From assembly GCA_000965745.1 (NCBI GenBank), contig CP009479.1, forward strand, positions 1,870,457 to 1,934,456: a stretch of 64,000 bases of DNA, read 5' to 3'. The notes below the pieces were generated by a model that worked only from the letters and a program-made list of their open reading frames with translations, searched no databases and had not been told where the DNA came from. The stretch's first letter is position 1. Each line of letters opens with the position of its first letter. Shown piece by piece: positions 15,190 to 24,985 of this stretch. The position numbers were made by a program, and so were the translations under genes. The stretch is from an uncultured archaeon (GTDB taxonomy: Archaea; Thermoplasmatota; Thermoplasmata; Thermoplasmatales; Thermoplasmataceae).

Positions 15190-18100
15190 TTATGGGAAAA
15201 TGACAGCGTAGCCGAATTCGTTGAGCTCCTTCTTTGCCTGTTCCCTGTATTTATTGTCACCGAACACTTTCACGACCCTGAGGGTGTACTGGTTCTTTCT
15301 GGTCTGGAGGGCGGTGATTATCTCCCCGTTACGTATGTAGAAATACATGTTCAGTGTCCCGAAACGGCTGCGGATATAGTCCTGGAAGTACAGGGTGATA
15401 AGGTCCTTGGGGGACATGACCCGGTTTCCTGAACCCTTCTTCGCCTGTTTGCTGAACTCTTTTTCCACATACACTGTTTTCCGCTCAAGGCTTATGACAC
15501 TCCTGATCAGCCCCTCCTCAAGCATCCTGTCCCTTGCATCCCTGAAATCTTCATCCGCCTCAACCCCCGTGACCTTATGGTATCTTTCCTCATCGAAAAA
15601 CCCGAACGTTGAGATCATTGCTTTCAGTATTAATGCCACAGCCTCTTCTCTGGAGTATTTCTCCGGAACGAATACGAGCTTCCTGCTGAAATCCTTTGCC
15701 ACGAGGTTGTTAACATACAGTTTCTTTATTACGTCCTTGGTTCCGTAAATGCTTTTCTTAAGCCTTGCCAGGATTTCATTCTCAGTGGCCCCGCCGCTTT
15801 CAATAACTGCCCTCAGGACTCTCTGGTCCTCCTGGCTCAGCTCGAGATTCTTTATTGCCCTGTATACAGAGATGATCTCAAGAGGTGCATAGGCCTGTGA
15901 GCCGTAGGGCCCGCTGAATGTGAATATCAGCCTTGACTGAAAATAATTGCTCAACTGGACGTTCCTTATGCCGAGATAGTTGGCCTCTATATCGGTTCTG
16001 ACGCCAAGGGGCTCATCCTTGAGCATGTTGTATATGGATTCGCCATCCCTTTTCTTCTTTGACATCTTGGAATATGAGTAAGAGAATAGGTCCTCCTCCC
16101 CGATGTCCGTGATTTCTGCATCGCCAACGGTAATGAATCCGGCTTCTTCCCTGAATTTCATGGCGATTGCCTCAGAGGTGAAATCCTCCGACGGTGGCGT
16201 AATCACTACGGAGTTCAGCTTCAATCTCTCCCTGATGCCGCTTACTGCCTCGAGCAGGTCCTTGCCGGATTGATCAGAGTAGAGTACCAGGTTGTCAATC
16301 CATAGAATGGAGTTGTTCTGCTCCATTGTGAATGTTGCATCATCAGTGCCACGTGAAATAAGGCGTGCGTTGAAATCAACCTCTCTTTCATATACGCGGC
16401 CCAGGTATATTGAAATCGGGTCCTGAAGCCTCACTATGATTGAATCTGTCCCTTTCTTCTTCTTTGAGGAACCATAGTACAGGTTGTTTCTGAAGTACAC
16501 AGGTTTCAGGCCTGTTTTTTCAAGCTCTTCTCCCGCATATATCCAGAATGTCCTTGAAAGCTCCTCTGCAGTAACAGGCCCGTATTTATCCACCAGGAAC
16601 ATTATGGCATCAGTTTTCCCATCCGGCTTGTCTAGTCCGAAAAGCGGGTTGAACAGTCCATCATTGTCTCTGGAAATGCTTAGCCTGTATTCTAGGTCCT
16701 TCAGAAGCTGCCTTACAACTTTTTGCGGGTATCCAGACCGCACTACCAGCGATTTTTCATCTCTGAACCCCTCGGATATAAGGTGCATCACCTTCCGGGC
16801 TTCTTCGGATGGCTCATCGTATCGGAGCCTGTGCAATGCATCTGCAAGGTCAAAGGATGCGTATGAAAGCTTATGCTTGATGATCTTTCCATAAACCACT
16901 CTGCGCTCCTCAACCAGATTTCTGAGCGACTCATGGGAGAAGTTCTTGACTCTGACCTTAATGTCCCAGTCGTTTATTGCAAAGCCATACTTATCAAAAT
17001 AAGATTGAACGTCCTTTACCACTGTAGACAGGTTACGGATTCTTTCTTTTGACAAGTCTTCCTGTGGGCCCCCTGTAAGTGCTTCCAGATCAGCCTTCAG
17101 CATGTATTGCTTTACAAAGACCGGGGTGATGTAGTCATAGACCAGCGTCTCTGAGGATGTGAGATCTTCAAGCGCACCTTCAATCAGCTCCTGGGAAACG
17201 GGAAGCTTGATAAGCAATTCGTCAAGAGTCAGGGGCCCGAATGATCCTATGATCTTCGTGAGTATGTTCCTGGCAGCCTCTTTTTCATCTCCGGGAATGT
17301 CCGGCATATCGTTGCTGTGATAGACTGTTGTTTCTCCCCTCATCTTTTTCCTTACAATATATTCTGATTCGAGGTTGACCAGGCAGTCCTTGAGATCATT
17401 CTCGGCCATCCCCAATGCATCCCTGATCTCGCCAAAGCTCTTTCCGGTGCACTGCTCCAGGATTCTGTCATATTTTTCATCGGGGGAAATTTCTCTCTTG
17501 AAGAGGGTCATGAAGTCGCCGTAGAAGTCAATGTGTGTCCACTGTGTTCCTCTCATGTAGATAGACACAAGCCTGTCCTCCCTGATCAGATCATTTGAAA
17601 GGTCAAGTGTCCCGGTGATGGCATAAGGGAAAGGTGAATTTGTCCTGTTCTTGAATGGGTCTATGTATGGAAAATAATGAAGGAAGTCTTCATAAGTATC
17701 CCTGTCCTCAATAGTTGGAGCTTTTCTGAAGTAGTAGTTGTCGATTTCCTTCGGGTCTGAGAATATGAATTTAACCTTTTCAGAGCCGTAGATCTTGTCA
17801 AGGATCTTGCTCTGCAGTTCCTTGAGAATCTTGGATCTATCTTCCATTAACACCAGGTCGGACACGCCGGCGAATACAATCCCGAAAGAGAACGGGCTCG
17901 TTTCCTTGCTGTAATCCCTTATTGTGTAGTTCCCACCCTCTATTGTGTTTTTGACGTAGTTTCTGGCCCTGGGAACATCCATCATGTCCGTGGTTATCTC
18001 ATGGTAAGTTTCCTTTATTACAGGAAAATTCTTCATCTTGTCGAGGGTGCTGAGAACCCTGTCGCTTCTCAGCTGCTGCCTGACAACGGATATATCGTAA

Positions 18101-20337
18101 CCCTTGTATTTTCTCAGTACCATAAGGGACCTGGCCGCACAATGCCTGAACCTCTGCTTGAATACCTCAGTGTTTGACAGCGATCTCCTTACAATGTCCT
18201 CGAATTCGCCTGATTTTAGAAGCTTCACCTGGTCCTTCAGAGGTATCTTGGCGGGGGATGTAAGCATAAACCCGTCGTCTGTGACAGTGACCCGGGTGTT
18301 GACCTCATAGGTGTTCGAAATAAGATGTGCATAAGCCCTTGAAAGAGCGTCATTAACCCTTCTGCCCAGCGGGATGTGATATATTATGTTGTAAAAGCCG
18401 TCCTTGTCAATGAAGCCTTCAATGAGAAGATGCCTGTCCGTGGGTATGTCGAAGTTCTCCTGGGTTCCTATGTAGGAGATCATGCTGTTTGCACCATACT
18501 CGTCAAGCCTGTATTCTTCCATTAGCCATTTCTTCACGTCGTCCCCTTTGTGCATTCGTTCAACGACTTCTTTCCTGAACTCGCCTACGAGAACTCCGAG
18601 ATCGTAACTCCTCGGAAGCATCTCGCCAGTCCATGAAGGCACGGTCGGCCTCATTCCGGTTGCATCCTTGACGCTGACACGGTTTCTGTTTATCTTGAGG
18701 AACATGTATGTCTTTGCACCTAGAACAAAGATATCGCCTGCTTTCAACCTCTCAACGAATTTGTCGCTGAGCTGGCCGAGGTGCCTGCCTTTCTCGTTTA
18801 TTACCTGATAATCGGCTTCTTCAGGTATTGTGCCGATATTCATGAAGTATATCATGCGGGTACTTCTCTTCTTTCCGAATGTGCCCTCATCCTCGTCAAG
18901 CCAGATCTTTGAGTATATTGTGCTGTCCTCGATCTTCCCCCCGAGGTACCTTAGTGTCTCCATGTAGTCTTCCCTGTCAAGGGTGTGAAATGTGTAGGAA
19001 TTTCTCACAACCTGGAATGCTTCTTCGATGTTCCAGACTTTTTCTATGGACATTCCTACTAGGACCTGGGAAAGTACGTCCAGGGAATTGGTTGGGACAA
19101 CCACCTTGTCGATGTTCTGGTCGTATGCCGCCTTGGTCAGTACCGCACATTCCATCAGATCGTCAACGTTGAAGACGAGAAAGCGCCCCTTGGAAAGTTC
19201 GTCAATGCCATGGCCCGATCTCCCTATTCTTTGCAGGCCTTTGGAAACGGACTTCGGGCTGTTGATCTGGACAACAAGGTCAATATATCCTATGTCGATG
19301 CCCAGTTCAAGTGATGTTGACGTTATGACACACTGGAGTTCCCCTGCTTTGAGCTTGTTTTCCACTTCGAATCGTGTATCTCTGCCAAGAGACGAATGGT
19401 GGGCTTCAATGCTTTCGACCCCACGGGCTTTCAGCCGCATTGCCACGTGCTCTGCGCCACTTCTTGTGTTTGTAAAGACAAGAGTGGTTGAATGTTCCTG
19501 GATCATTGAAGCCAGCATGTCATACATCTTGTCATTTGCTACTTCATACTGCGTCTTGGTGAGATCCTGCACAGGGGTGATCGTCTTCAGGTCAAGAAAT
19601 TTCTTCGTGTCAACGCTGATGATCTCACAGCCTCTCGGTTCGTCTCCCTCAAATCCCGTGAGGTATGAGGCTATCAGATCAAGAGGAGCCTGAGTTGCTG
19701 AAAGGCCTATCCTTACAAACGGTGTTGAAATGCCTGTCAGCCTCTCCAGATTAACTGAGAGAAGAGCTCCTCTCTTGGTGGCGGATATCTCGTGAATCTC
19801 ATCCAGGATTACGTATTTCACGTCATAGAATTTTTCCCTGAATTTAGGGGCGGAAAGCGCAAGGGAAAGAGATTCAGGTGTAGTTATCAGTATATGGGGG
19901 GGTTTTCTAAGCATCTTCTGCCTTTCACTCTGAGGAGTATCTCCAGACCTGACTCCCACCCTTATCTTTGGGTATTTATCGCCCATTTCCTCCACGAGGT
20001 TGTAAATCTCCCCCAGTGGCTTTTTCAGATTCTTGTCTATATCGTTTGCGAGCGCTTTTAGCGGGCTTATGTAAACACAATATATCTTGTCTTCAAGCTT
20101 ATCCTTTGCAGACATCTTGAAAAGTTCATTGATGATGGTGAGAAATCCAGTCATGGTCTTGCCTGTACCTGTAGGGCTCGATACAAGCACATTCTTCATT
20201 TTATGTATGAGCGGTATAGCTTTCTTCTGTGGTTCTGTAAGGGATGAATACCTGGAGTTGAACCATTTTGCTATTACCGGATCGAGGAATGGTAGTTCGT
20301 TCTCGACTTTAAAGGATATCTCTTCAGCGTTTTGCAT
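15190..20337 (-). CDS. lhr: Lhr-type superfamily 2 helicase, unusually long (1715 aa)
   Basis: ATP-dependent nucleic-acid helicase. N-terminal RecA domains: Q-like LTEPQKKAIPLI, Walker A SSPTGTGKT (about 53-61), motif II ILDEIHEI, motif III LSATQAPLD. The second lobe carries VFTNTRSGAEHVA, TSTSLELGIDIG and motif VI QRIGRSGHG. Next comes the Lhr winged-helix and beta-barrel region (EYRLDEYGANSMISYIG...; PLGRRVNDALSRAY). Archaeal Lhr proteins are usually around 850-950 residues; this one has about 800 more. That extension contains at least two wHTH-like repeats (IIGSFGPLTLDELLIKLP; LVDKYGPVTAEELSRTFW) and a part resembling the long C-terminal half of bacterial Lhr. It lies 72 nt downstream of the DUF763 gene, same strand. 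Likely DNA repair or RNA:DNA unwinding. The family is sure; the function of the extension is not. Confidence 0.9.
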   Translation of the reverse strand: MQNAEEISFKVENELPFLDPVIAKWFNSRYSSLTEPQKKAIPLIHKMKNVLVSSPTGTGKTMTGFLTIINELFKMSAKDKLEDKIYCVYISPLKALANDIDKNLKKPLGEIYNLVEEMGDKYPKIRVGVRSGDTPQSERQKMLRKPPHILITTPESLSLALSAPKFREKFYDVKYVILDEIHEISATKRGALLSVNLERLTGISTPFVRIGLSATQAPLDLIASYLTGFEGDEPRGCEIISVDTKKFLDLKTITPVQDLTKTQYEVANDKMYDMLASMIQEHSTTLVFTNTRSGAEHVAMRLKARGVESIEAHHSSLGRDTRFEVENKLKAGELQCVITSTSLELGIDIGYIDLVVQINSPKSVSKGLQRIGRSGHGIDELSKGRFLVFNVDDLMECAVLTKAAYDQNIDKVVVPTNSLDVLSQVLVGMSIEKVWNIEEAFQVVRNSYTFHTLDREDYMETLRYLGGKIEDSTIYSKIWLDEDEGTFGKKRSTRMIYFMNIGTIPEEADYQVINEKGRHLGQLSDKFVERLKAGDIFVLGAKTYMFLKINRNRVSVKDATGMRPTVPSWTGEMLPRSYDLGVLVGEFRKEVVERMHKGDDVKKWLMEEYRLDEYGANSMISYIGTQENFDIPTDRHLLIEGFIDKDGFYNIIYHIPLGRRVNDALSRAYAHLISNTYEVNTRVTVTDDGFMLTSPAKIPLKDQVKLLKSGEFEDIVRRSLSNTEVFKQRFRHCAARSLMVLRKYKGYDISVVRQQLRSDRVLSTLDKMKNFPVIKETYHEITTDMMDVPRARNYVKNTIEGGNYTIRDYSKETSPFSFGIVFAGVSDLVLMEDRSKILKELQSKILDKIYGSEKVKFIFSDPKEIDNYYFRKAPTIEDRDTYEDFLHYFPYIDPFKNRTNSPFPYAITGTLDLSNDLIREDRLVSIYMRGTQWTHIDFYGDFMTLFKREISPDEKYDRILEQCTGKSFGEIRDALGMAENDLKDCLVNLESEYIVRKKMRGETTVYHSNDMPDIPGDEKEAARNILTKIIGSFGPLTLDELLIKLPVSQELIEGALEDLTSSETLVYDYITPVFVKQYMLKADLEALTGGPQEDLSKERIRNLSTVVKDVQSYFDKYGFAINDWDIKVRVKNFSHESLRNLVEERRVVYGKIIKHKLSYASFDLADALHRLRYDEPSEEARKVMHLISEGFRDEKSLVVRSGYPQKVVRQLLKDLEYRLSISRDNDGLFNPLFGLDKPDGKTDAIMFLVDKYGPVTAEELSRTFWIYAGEELEKTGLKPVYFRNNLYYGSSKKKKGTDSIIVRLQDPISIYLGRVYEREVDFNARLISRGTDDATFTMEQNNSILWIDNLVLYSDQSGKDLLEAVSGIRERLKLNSVVITPPSEDFTSEAIAMKFREEAGFITVGDAEITDIGEEDLFSYSYSKMSKKKRDGESIYNMLKDEPLGVRTDIEANYLGIRNVQLSNYFQSRLIFTFSGPYGSQAYAPLEIISVYRAIKNLELSQEDQRVLRAVIESGGATENEILARLKKSIYGTKDVIKKLYVNNLVAKDFSRKLVFVPEKYSREEAVALILKAMISTFGFFDEERYHKVTGVEADEDFRDARDRMLEEGLIRSVISLERKTVYVEKEFSKQAKKGSGNRVMSPKDLITLYFQDYIRSRFGTLNMYFYIRNGEIITALQTRKNQYTLRVVKVFGDNKYREQAKKELNEFGYAVIFP

Positions 20338-20409
20338 TTAGATAATCTTGAGCATAGCTCTTGAACATATTTAACTATTTTGAGGAATTGCAGGCGCAAT
20401 ATTTACAGT

Positions 20410-21534
20410 TTAAGGTGAAGGCTGTCTCCATTCCATTGTTCTGCCGTAGCTGTACCTTCCAAGGTTGCGGAGCACCCTGTCATAGCTTCTGTTGCCTGAA
20501 TCTTTCAGTACCTCCCTGTAGAAGGATGTCACTAGGTCATAATCCCCCACGTTGACCGGTTTAGGTATGCCGTCCTTTCCCCCCAATGCAAAGGAATATT
20601 TTATCGGGTCCTCGTAAGACGGCGATTCGCCATAGATAAGCTCTGCCATGTACGAAACAGCTCTCATAGCAGATTTCCCGACGCCGTGGAAGTGCATCAG
20701 ATCCTCGAAGCCGTCGGGTTGATACTCGTATATTGACCTGAGAAGTTTCCAGTTTACCCTTACATTCATGTCGAGGCTTTTTTCGGCGCCTGAGAAATTC
20801 TCCAGAGTCCTTTGTGGCCCTCTAGCTATCCTCCCCCTGTAGCTTCCGGGATTTTCCCTTACAAGTTCTACCATAAGACCCCTGTTGTTAATGCTGTCCT
20901 TCGTTGAAAGGTTCAAGGGCTTTTCAACCCGTTTCTCAGCCGATATCCCATTCCTCCCATCATTGAGCAAGTCCAGGCCAGAACCATTTATCCAGTGGTA
21001 TCTTCTGGCCATGCGTATTTCCTGGTTCATGCCCTGCTGTACTATAACCCAGTTCCCCTTTCTGTCAATTATGATGAAGTGCATGTAGAGATCGAAAGTG
21101 TCCTGCAGGAGATCCTGATCCACTTTCGCTATCCTCCTGCTCGTTTTCTTTATGCGTTCTGCTTCTGAATCCCGAAGAATGCCGTCTCCAACAACCCTGT
21201 TGAGCTCATTGGAAATTTCAGACATGCGTTTTCCCTTTCCGCCGAGTATCATTACGTCCCGGCTGTGGTCGGAATAGTATTCCTTCAGTGCACTGAGAGT
21301 TGCAGTAGTTGTTCCACTGGAATTCCAGTCAAAACCAGTTGCCAGTGAGAGGGAGTGGAACCAGAAAGGGTCCGCCAGATTATCGAGGTATTTTCTCACC
21401 CCGAACTTTTGTATTATCAGGTCACTGATGATTCCCCCCAATTCCACCATTCTCTTGAATAGGTACTCAGGTGGCTTCCCGTAATGAAGTGGCAAATTGG
21501 CGGTTCCTTTTCTGTCCATATCCACCTTGGCCAT
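20410..21534 (-). CDS. DUF763 family protein
   Basis: 374 aa. Recognised from the family's N-terminal pattern (KGTANLPLHYGKPPEYLFKRMVELGGII), the central DPFWFHSLSLATGFDWNSSGTTTATLSALKEY, and IDRKGNWVIVQQGMN followed by ARRYHWI. DUF763 proteins occur in archaea and some bacteria and have no assigned biochemical activity. The C-terminal LMHFHGVGKSAMRAVSYMAELIYG reads like a helix-hairpin-helix element, which would suit DNA contact. It precedes the Lhr helicase on the same strand (72-nt gap) and may be in one operon with it. The first ATG (21534) is used; M6 is an alternative. Confidence 0.85.
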   Translation of the reverse strand: MAKVDMDRKGTANLPLHYGKPPEYLFKRMVELGGIISDLIIQKFGVRKYLDNLADPFWFHSLSLATGFDWNSSGTTTATLSALKEYYSDHSRDVMILGGKGKRMSEISNELNRVVGDGILRDSEAERIKKTSRRIAKVDQDLLQDTFDLYMHFIIIDRKGNWVIVQQGMNQEIRMARRYHWINGSGLDLLNDGRNGISAEKRVEKPLNLSTKDSINNRGLMVELVRENPGSYRGRIARGPQRTLENFSGAEKSLDMNVRVNWKLLRSIYEYQPDGFEDLMHFHGVGKSAMRAVSYMAELIYGESPSYEDPIKYSFALGGKDGIPKPVNVGDYDLVTSFYREVLKDSGNRSYDRVLRNLGRYSYGRTMEWRQPSP

Positions 21535-21702
21535 TCCTGTATCATTATAGTATTTTCTGGAAACAGCTATGCAATGTTCGGACCCGGAGAATAAGCGTCG
21601 GATCGTGGTGCATTTCAGGTGTTACGGAATCAGAATCTTGCACAATACATATATTAGTACCTTTCAATACTTGTCTAGTAGAAATCCGCATAGAAGGTCG
21701 AA

Positions 21703-23001
21703 ATGATGAAAGGATCAGCAAAAGTGGGAACCGCAAACTTTAATGAGAAAGATATCCGATCAGTATTGAAGCGTTATCTGGAGGTAAGAGAATACACTGA
21801 AAGCCTCTGCAAGGGATTGAAGACCGAGGACTACGTGGTCCAGTCCAGCTTCGAGGTAAGCCCCATAAAATGGCATCTTGCCCATACAACCTGGTTCTTT
21901 GAGACTTTTATTCTCAAACCGTATAAAACTAGATTCCATCCTTTTAATGATGCATTTGACTACCTGTTCAATTCCTATTATGAAACAGTCGGTCAATATT
22001 TCCCCAAGGGGATGAGAGGGACCCTCTCAAGACCAACTGTTGATGAAGTCTTCTCCTACAGGAAATTCGTGGACGAAAACGTAATCTCAATTGCTGATCA
22101 GGAAAACCTGCCTGATGAGATCACGCAGCGGTTGATCATTGGAATAAACCATGAGCAGCAGCACGAAGAGCTGATGCTGATGGATCTGAAGTACAACTTT
22201 TACAGAAACCCCCTAAAGCCGGAATATGCCCCGTATAAACCCTACGAAGGGCCAAAGCCACCAGAACTTACATGGCTTGAATTTGAGGGAGGGATAGTTG
22301 AGATCGGCCATGATTCCGATGAATTCGCCTTCGACAACGAATCCCCAAGGCACAAGGCATACCTTGAACCCTACAGAATAGCTTCAAGGCTTGTGACAAA
22401 CGGTGAGTACCTTGAGTTCATGGAGGCCGGCGGATATTCCGACCCCAAGCTGTGGCTTTCTGAGGGGTGGCACAAGATAAACAGCGATAAATGGAGAGCC
22501 CCTTTGTACTGGGATGAAAAGAAGGACGGTTGGTATGTTTTCACGCTTTCTGGTGAGCGGAAGATGGACCCGGAGGAGCCGGTCAGCCATGTCAGCTTCT
22601 ACGAAGCCTTGGCGTATGCTAACTGGAAAGGAAAGCGGCTTCCCACTGAAGAGGAGTGGGAGCATGCCATGCGTGATGTTGATCAATCTCCTGGCGATAA
22701 CTTTGCAGAAACGTGCTATTTAAGGCCAGTTCCACCATCGGTTTCAGGAAAGAAGATCCTCCAGGGTTTCGGAGACCTTTGGGAATGGACTTATAGTTCA
22801 TACATGCCATATCCGGGAACAAGGGCACTGCCTGGTTCGCTTGGGGAGTACAATATTAAATTCATGGCTAACCAGATGGTGCTTAGGGGAGGGGCATGTG
22901 TTACCCCTCAATCCCACATAAGAAGAACATACAGGAATTTCTTCCACCTCGGTGAAAGATGGCCGTTTACTGGTATAAGACTTGCAGAGGATCTTTCATG
23001 A
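21703..23001 (+). CDS. egtB: EgtB-type sulfoxide synthase (ergothioneine biosynthesis)
   Basis: Non-haem iron enzyme that couples a cysteine or gamma-glutamylcysteine thiol to N-alpha-trimethylhistidine with O2, giving a sulfoxide. 432 aa: N-terminal DinB-like bundle with HLAHTTWFFE (His about 61) and HEQQHEEL (His about 150 and 154), the three iron ligands. The C-terminal FGE/sulfatase-modifying domain starts at about 195 (EGGIVEIGHDSDEFAFDNESPRH) and runs through EEPVSHVSFYEALAYANWKGKRLPTEEEWEHA to RGGACVT and RNFFHLGERWPFTGIRLAED. These motifs match EgtB; OvoA would carry an extra methyltransferase domain, absent here. It overlaps egtD by ATGA. A catatatta TATA at 21647-21656 gives a leader of about 26 nt. 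Confidence 0.9.
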   Translation: MMKGSAKVGTANFNEKDIRSVLKRYLEVREYTESLCKGLKTEDYVVQSSFEVSPIKWHLAHTTWFFETFILKPYKTRFHPFNDAFDYLFNSYYETVGQYFPKGMRGTLSRPTVDEVFSYRKFVDENVISIADQENLPDEITQRLIIGINHEQQHEELMLMDLKYNFYRNPLKPEYAPYKPYEGPKPPELTWLEFEGGIVEIGHDSDEFAFDNESPRHKAYLEPYRIASRLVTNGEYLEFMEAGGYSDPKLWLSEGWHKINSDKWRAPLYWDEKKDGWYVFTLSGERKMDPEEPVSHVSFYEALAYANWKGKRLPTEEEWEHAMRDVDQSPGDNFAETCYLRPVPPSVSGKKILQGFGDLWEWTYSSYMPYPGTRALPGSLGEYNIKFMANQMVLRGGACVTPQSHIRRTYRNFFHLGERWPFTGIRLAEDLS

Positions 23002-23957
23002 CTGCCGAAAACGTTGAATTCATTGACATGAAGCCTGAATTGGCCAGTTTCAGGGATGAAGTCCTCCAAGGCCTTTCCAAAAACCCTAAGAGAATTCCTC
23101 CCAAATTTTTTTACGATGACCGCGGGTCAGAGCTTTTTGTGAAGATTACACGTACCCCGGAGTATTATGTTACCAGGACAGAGGAGGAAATTCTTGGAAA
23201 GTTTGGTGAGGAAATATCGGAAACCATTGGCAAGGGCACTTTCGTGATTGAGTATGGCAGCGGGAACAGCGAGAAGACCAGCATGCTGATTTCTTCACTG
23301 GATTCGCCTTTCGCATATGTCCTTATTGATATTTCGTCCGATGCGGTCAGAAATTCAGCAGACTTACTGTCTTCAAGATTCCCGGACCTGAAAATAATCT
23401 CTATCTGTGCTGACTATCTGAGAATGCATGAAATACCAGAGCAGGACCCCAACAGGAAAAAGGTGATAGTTTTTCTAGGCTCCACAATTGGAAACTTCGA
23501 GCCGGACGATGCCAAAGGGTTCCTGGAGCTGGTTCAGAGTGAGCTTAATGACGGAGATGGCATGCTTGTAGGCGTGGACCTTCGGAAGGATGTTAAAACG
23601 CTTAACGCGGCATACAATGATTCTGAAGGATATACCGCCAGGTTCAACCTGAACCTTCTGCGAAGGATTGGTAAAGAGCTGGAAACTGACATCAATCCTG
23701 AGAAATTTGCCCATAAAGCATATTACAACAGGGAACTAGGGCGGATAGAAATGCACCTTGTAAGCCTGGAAAATCAGGAAGTCATGATAGAGGGCATGAA
23801 ATTCCGCTTCGACAGGGGAGAAACAATCCATACAGAAAGTTCCTACAAATATACTGTCGAGGACTTTTCAAGACTTGCCGAAAAGTCCGGGCTGAAAGTG
23901 AAAAAGAACTGGCAGGATTCCAGGGGATACTTCAGCCTTCTCTACCTTACTAAGTGA
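22998..23957 (+). CDS. egtD: L-histidine N-alpha-methyltransferase EgtD
   Basis: SAM-dependent trimethylation of histidine to hercynine, the first step of ergothioneine synthesis. 319 aa, cytoplasmic. EgtD features: PPKFFYDDRGSELFVKITRTPEYYVTRTEEEIL (substrate lid), SAM loop EYGSGNSEKT, acidic YVLIDISSDA, and VFLGSTIGNFEPDDA, then a C-terminal beta insert and HTESSYKYTVEDF. The ATG overlaps the egtB stop (ATGA), so translation is coupled. The frame is open 13 codons further upstream inside egtB, but that start would disrupt the family N-terminus. No egtC or egtE homologue lies next to it. Assignment is confident. Confidence 0.92.
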   Translation: MTAENVEFIDMKPELASFRDEVLQGLSKNPKRIPPKFFYDDRGSELFVKITRTPEYYVTRTEEEILGKFGEEISETIGKGTFVIEYGSGNSEKTSMLISSLDSPFAYVLIDISSDAVRNSADLLSSRFPDLKIISICADYLRMHEIPEQDPNRKKVIVFLGSTIGNFEPDDAKGFLELVQSELNDGDGMLVGVDLRKDVKTLNAAYNDSEGYTARFNLNLLRRIGKELETDINPEKFAHKAYYNRELGRIEMHLVSLENQEVMIEGMKFRFDRGETIHTESSYKYTVEDFSRLAEKSGLKVKKNWQDSRGYFSLLYLTK

Positions 23958-23979
23958 TTTATTATCTAAAAAAGGTAGT

Positions 23980-24180
23980 TCAGGATTTCTCTTCCTTGGG
24001 TTTCTGTTCTTCCTCTTTTTCTACCTTCTTTCCTTTCTTAATCTCTGTGTAGCCACAATTTCCGCATGAGTACCTGTTTTCGTGCTCTGCGAGGAAAACG
24101 CCAGGGCCGCACCTTGGGCAGAATCTCCTCTGCCTCACTATCTTCTCTCCTTCAACCGCGTAAAGTTCCCTCTTCATCAT
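23980..24180 (-). CDS. rps27ae: Small-subunit ribosomal protein S27ae
   Basis: 66-aa zinc-ribbon protein of the 30S subunit. CPRCG near residue 21 and CGNCGY near 39 bind zinc; the tail is Lys/Glu-rich. Its ATG overlaps the stop of rps24e by 4 nt (ATGA), making it last in the rpo7-spt4-DUF359-rps24e-rps27ae operon, a widely conserved archaeal arrangement. Either of the two N-terminal Met codons could be the start. Confidence 0.95.
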   Translation of the reverse strand: MMKRELYAVEGEKIVRQRRFCPRCGPGVFLAEHENRYSCGNCGYTEIKKGKKVEKEEEQKPKEEKS

Positions 24181-24485
24181 TCTGCCTCAGCCTCCTCCTT
24201 TATCTTGAGCCCGTTCCTGTAAAGCTCATAGTCTGGTTCGTAGAGCATTGCACTTTCCTTGTCGGAATAAACCTTCGAATATCCATTCATCTCGTGTTTT
24301 CCGGACTGCTGCACGTTGTTATCTACAATTATCAGCTCCTTGTTTACCCCAAGGTTTTTGGCGAGAAGGTCCCTTATCTGTTCCCTCTTTGGTGTCGACT
24401 CATTTCCAAACAGGACTTTATACCTGATTTCCTTTCTCTTCAGCAGTTTGTTGTCCCTGGTTTCCTCAATCTTCAATTCGCTCAT
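24177..24485 (-). CDS. rps24e: Small-subunit ribosomal protein S24e
   Basis: 102-aa 30S protein. The N-terminus [24 protein letters not shown] with [13 protein letters not shown] and the later [26 protein letters not shown] are standard S24e landmarks. It overlaps both neighbours by 4 nt (dephospho-CoA kinase upstream, S27ae downstream), showing tight translational coupling. Confidence 0.95.
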   Translation of the reverse strand: MSELKIEETRDNKLLKRKEIRYKVLFGNESTPKREQIRDLLAKNLGVNKELIIVDNNVQQSGKHEMNGYSKVYSDKESAMLYEPDYELYRNGLKIKEEAEAE

Positions 24486-24985
24486 TCTTCTTCCATCCTT
24501 TTTACGAGATCCTTAGCGTATTCCTTTGTATTCTCGTCGATCTCAATGCAGGCCATCCCTTTATTGGGAACGCCGTATACTACGACTGTATTTAAATCTG
24601 AATAAAAAATTATTGGTATCACTGCCAGATCTTCCTCACCGTCAACCTCGATCCTGGTCTTACGACCCTTCTTCAGGCTCTCTTCAACGTGCCTGAACAA
24701 CTCTGCTGTCAAGGTAGCTGCAGGATTTCTGACATGAATTGAGCCTTCAACGTGCGGAAAAATGCCATCCTCTTTCCGCTGCGTCTTGAGATCCACTATT
24801 TCAAGCAGGAGAGGTACTCCCGCTTTGTTAAGATTCCCGGCAGTAACATCACCCACTGCCACGATTTTCTTTGTTCGGGCAAGGTGCGACACCTCTTCCA
24901 GCGTGCACATCCTCGCCTTGTATGAAGATATTTCTTCCCTTATCTCTTCACTGACCCTGAGGTCACTGCCTGACTTTGATTGCAT
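24482..24985 (-). CDS. GTP-dependent dephospho-CoA kinase (DUF359)
   Basis: Last step of archaeal coenzyme A synthesis: dephospho-CoA to CoA with GTP. 167 aa. Conserved PF04019 motifs: [30 protein letters not shown] (the NPAGTIT-like loop) and [11 protein letters not shown], then [10 protein letters not shown]. The family was shown to be a GTP-dependent kinase in Thermococcus. It sits in the rpo7-spt4-rps24e operon, as in many archaea. The ATG at 24985 overlaps the end of spt4 by 23 nt; a shorter start at M26 would cut the conserved N-terminal part. Confidence 0.92.
   Translation of the reverse strand: MQSKSGSDLRVSEEIREEISSYKARMCTLEEVSHLARTKKIVAVGDVTAGNLNKAGVPLLLEIVDLKTQRKEDGIFPHVEGSIHVRNPAATLTAELFRHVEESLKKGRKTRIEVDGEEDLAVIPIIFYSDLNTVVVYGVPNKGMACIEIDENTKEYAKDLVKRMEEE

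Noticed and set aside
15190-20337. Long antisense open frames inside the Lhr gene (for example 19028-19693 plus strand)
   Set aside because: No family resemblance or promoter; Ser/Thr/Arg-rich shadow composition of a real gene on the other strand.
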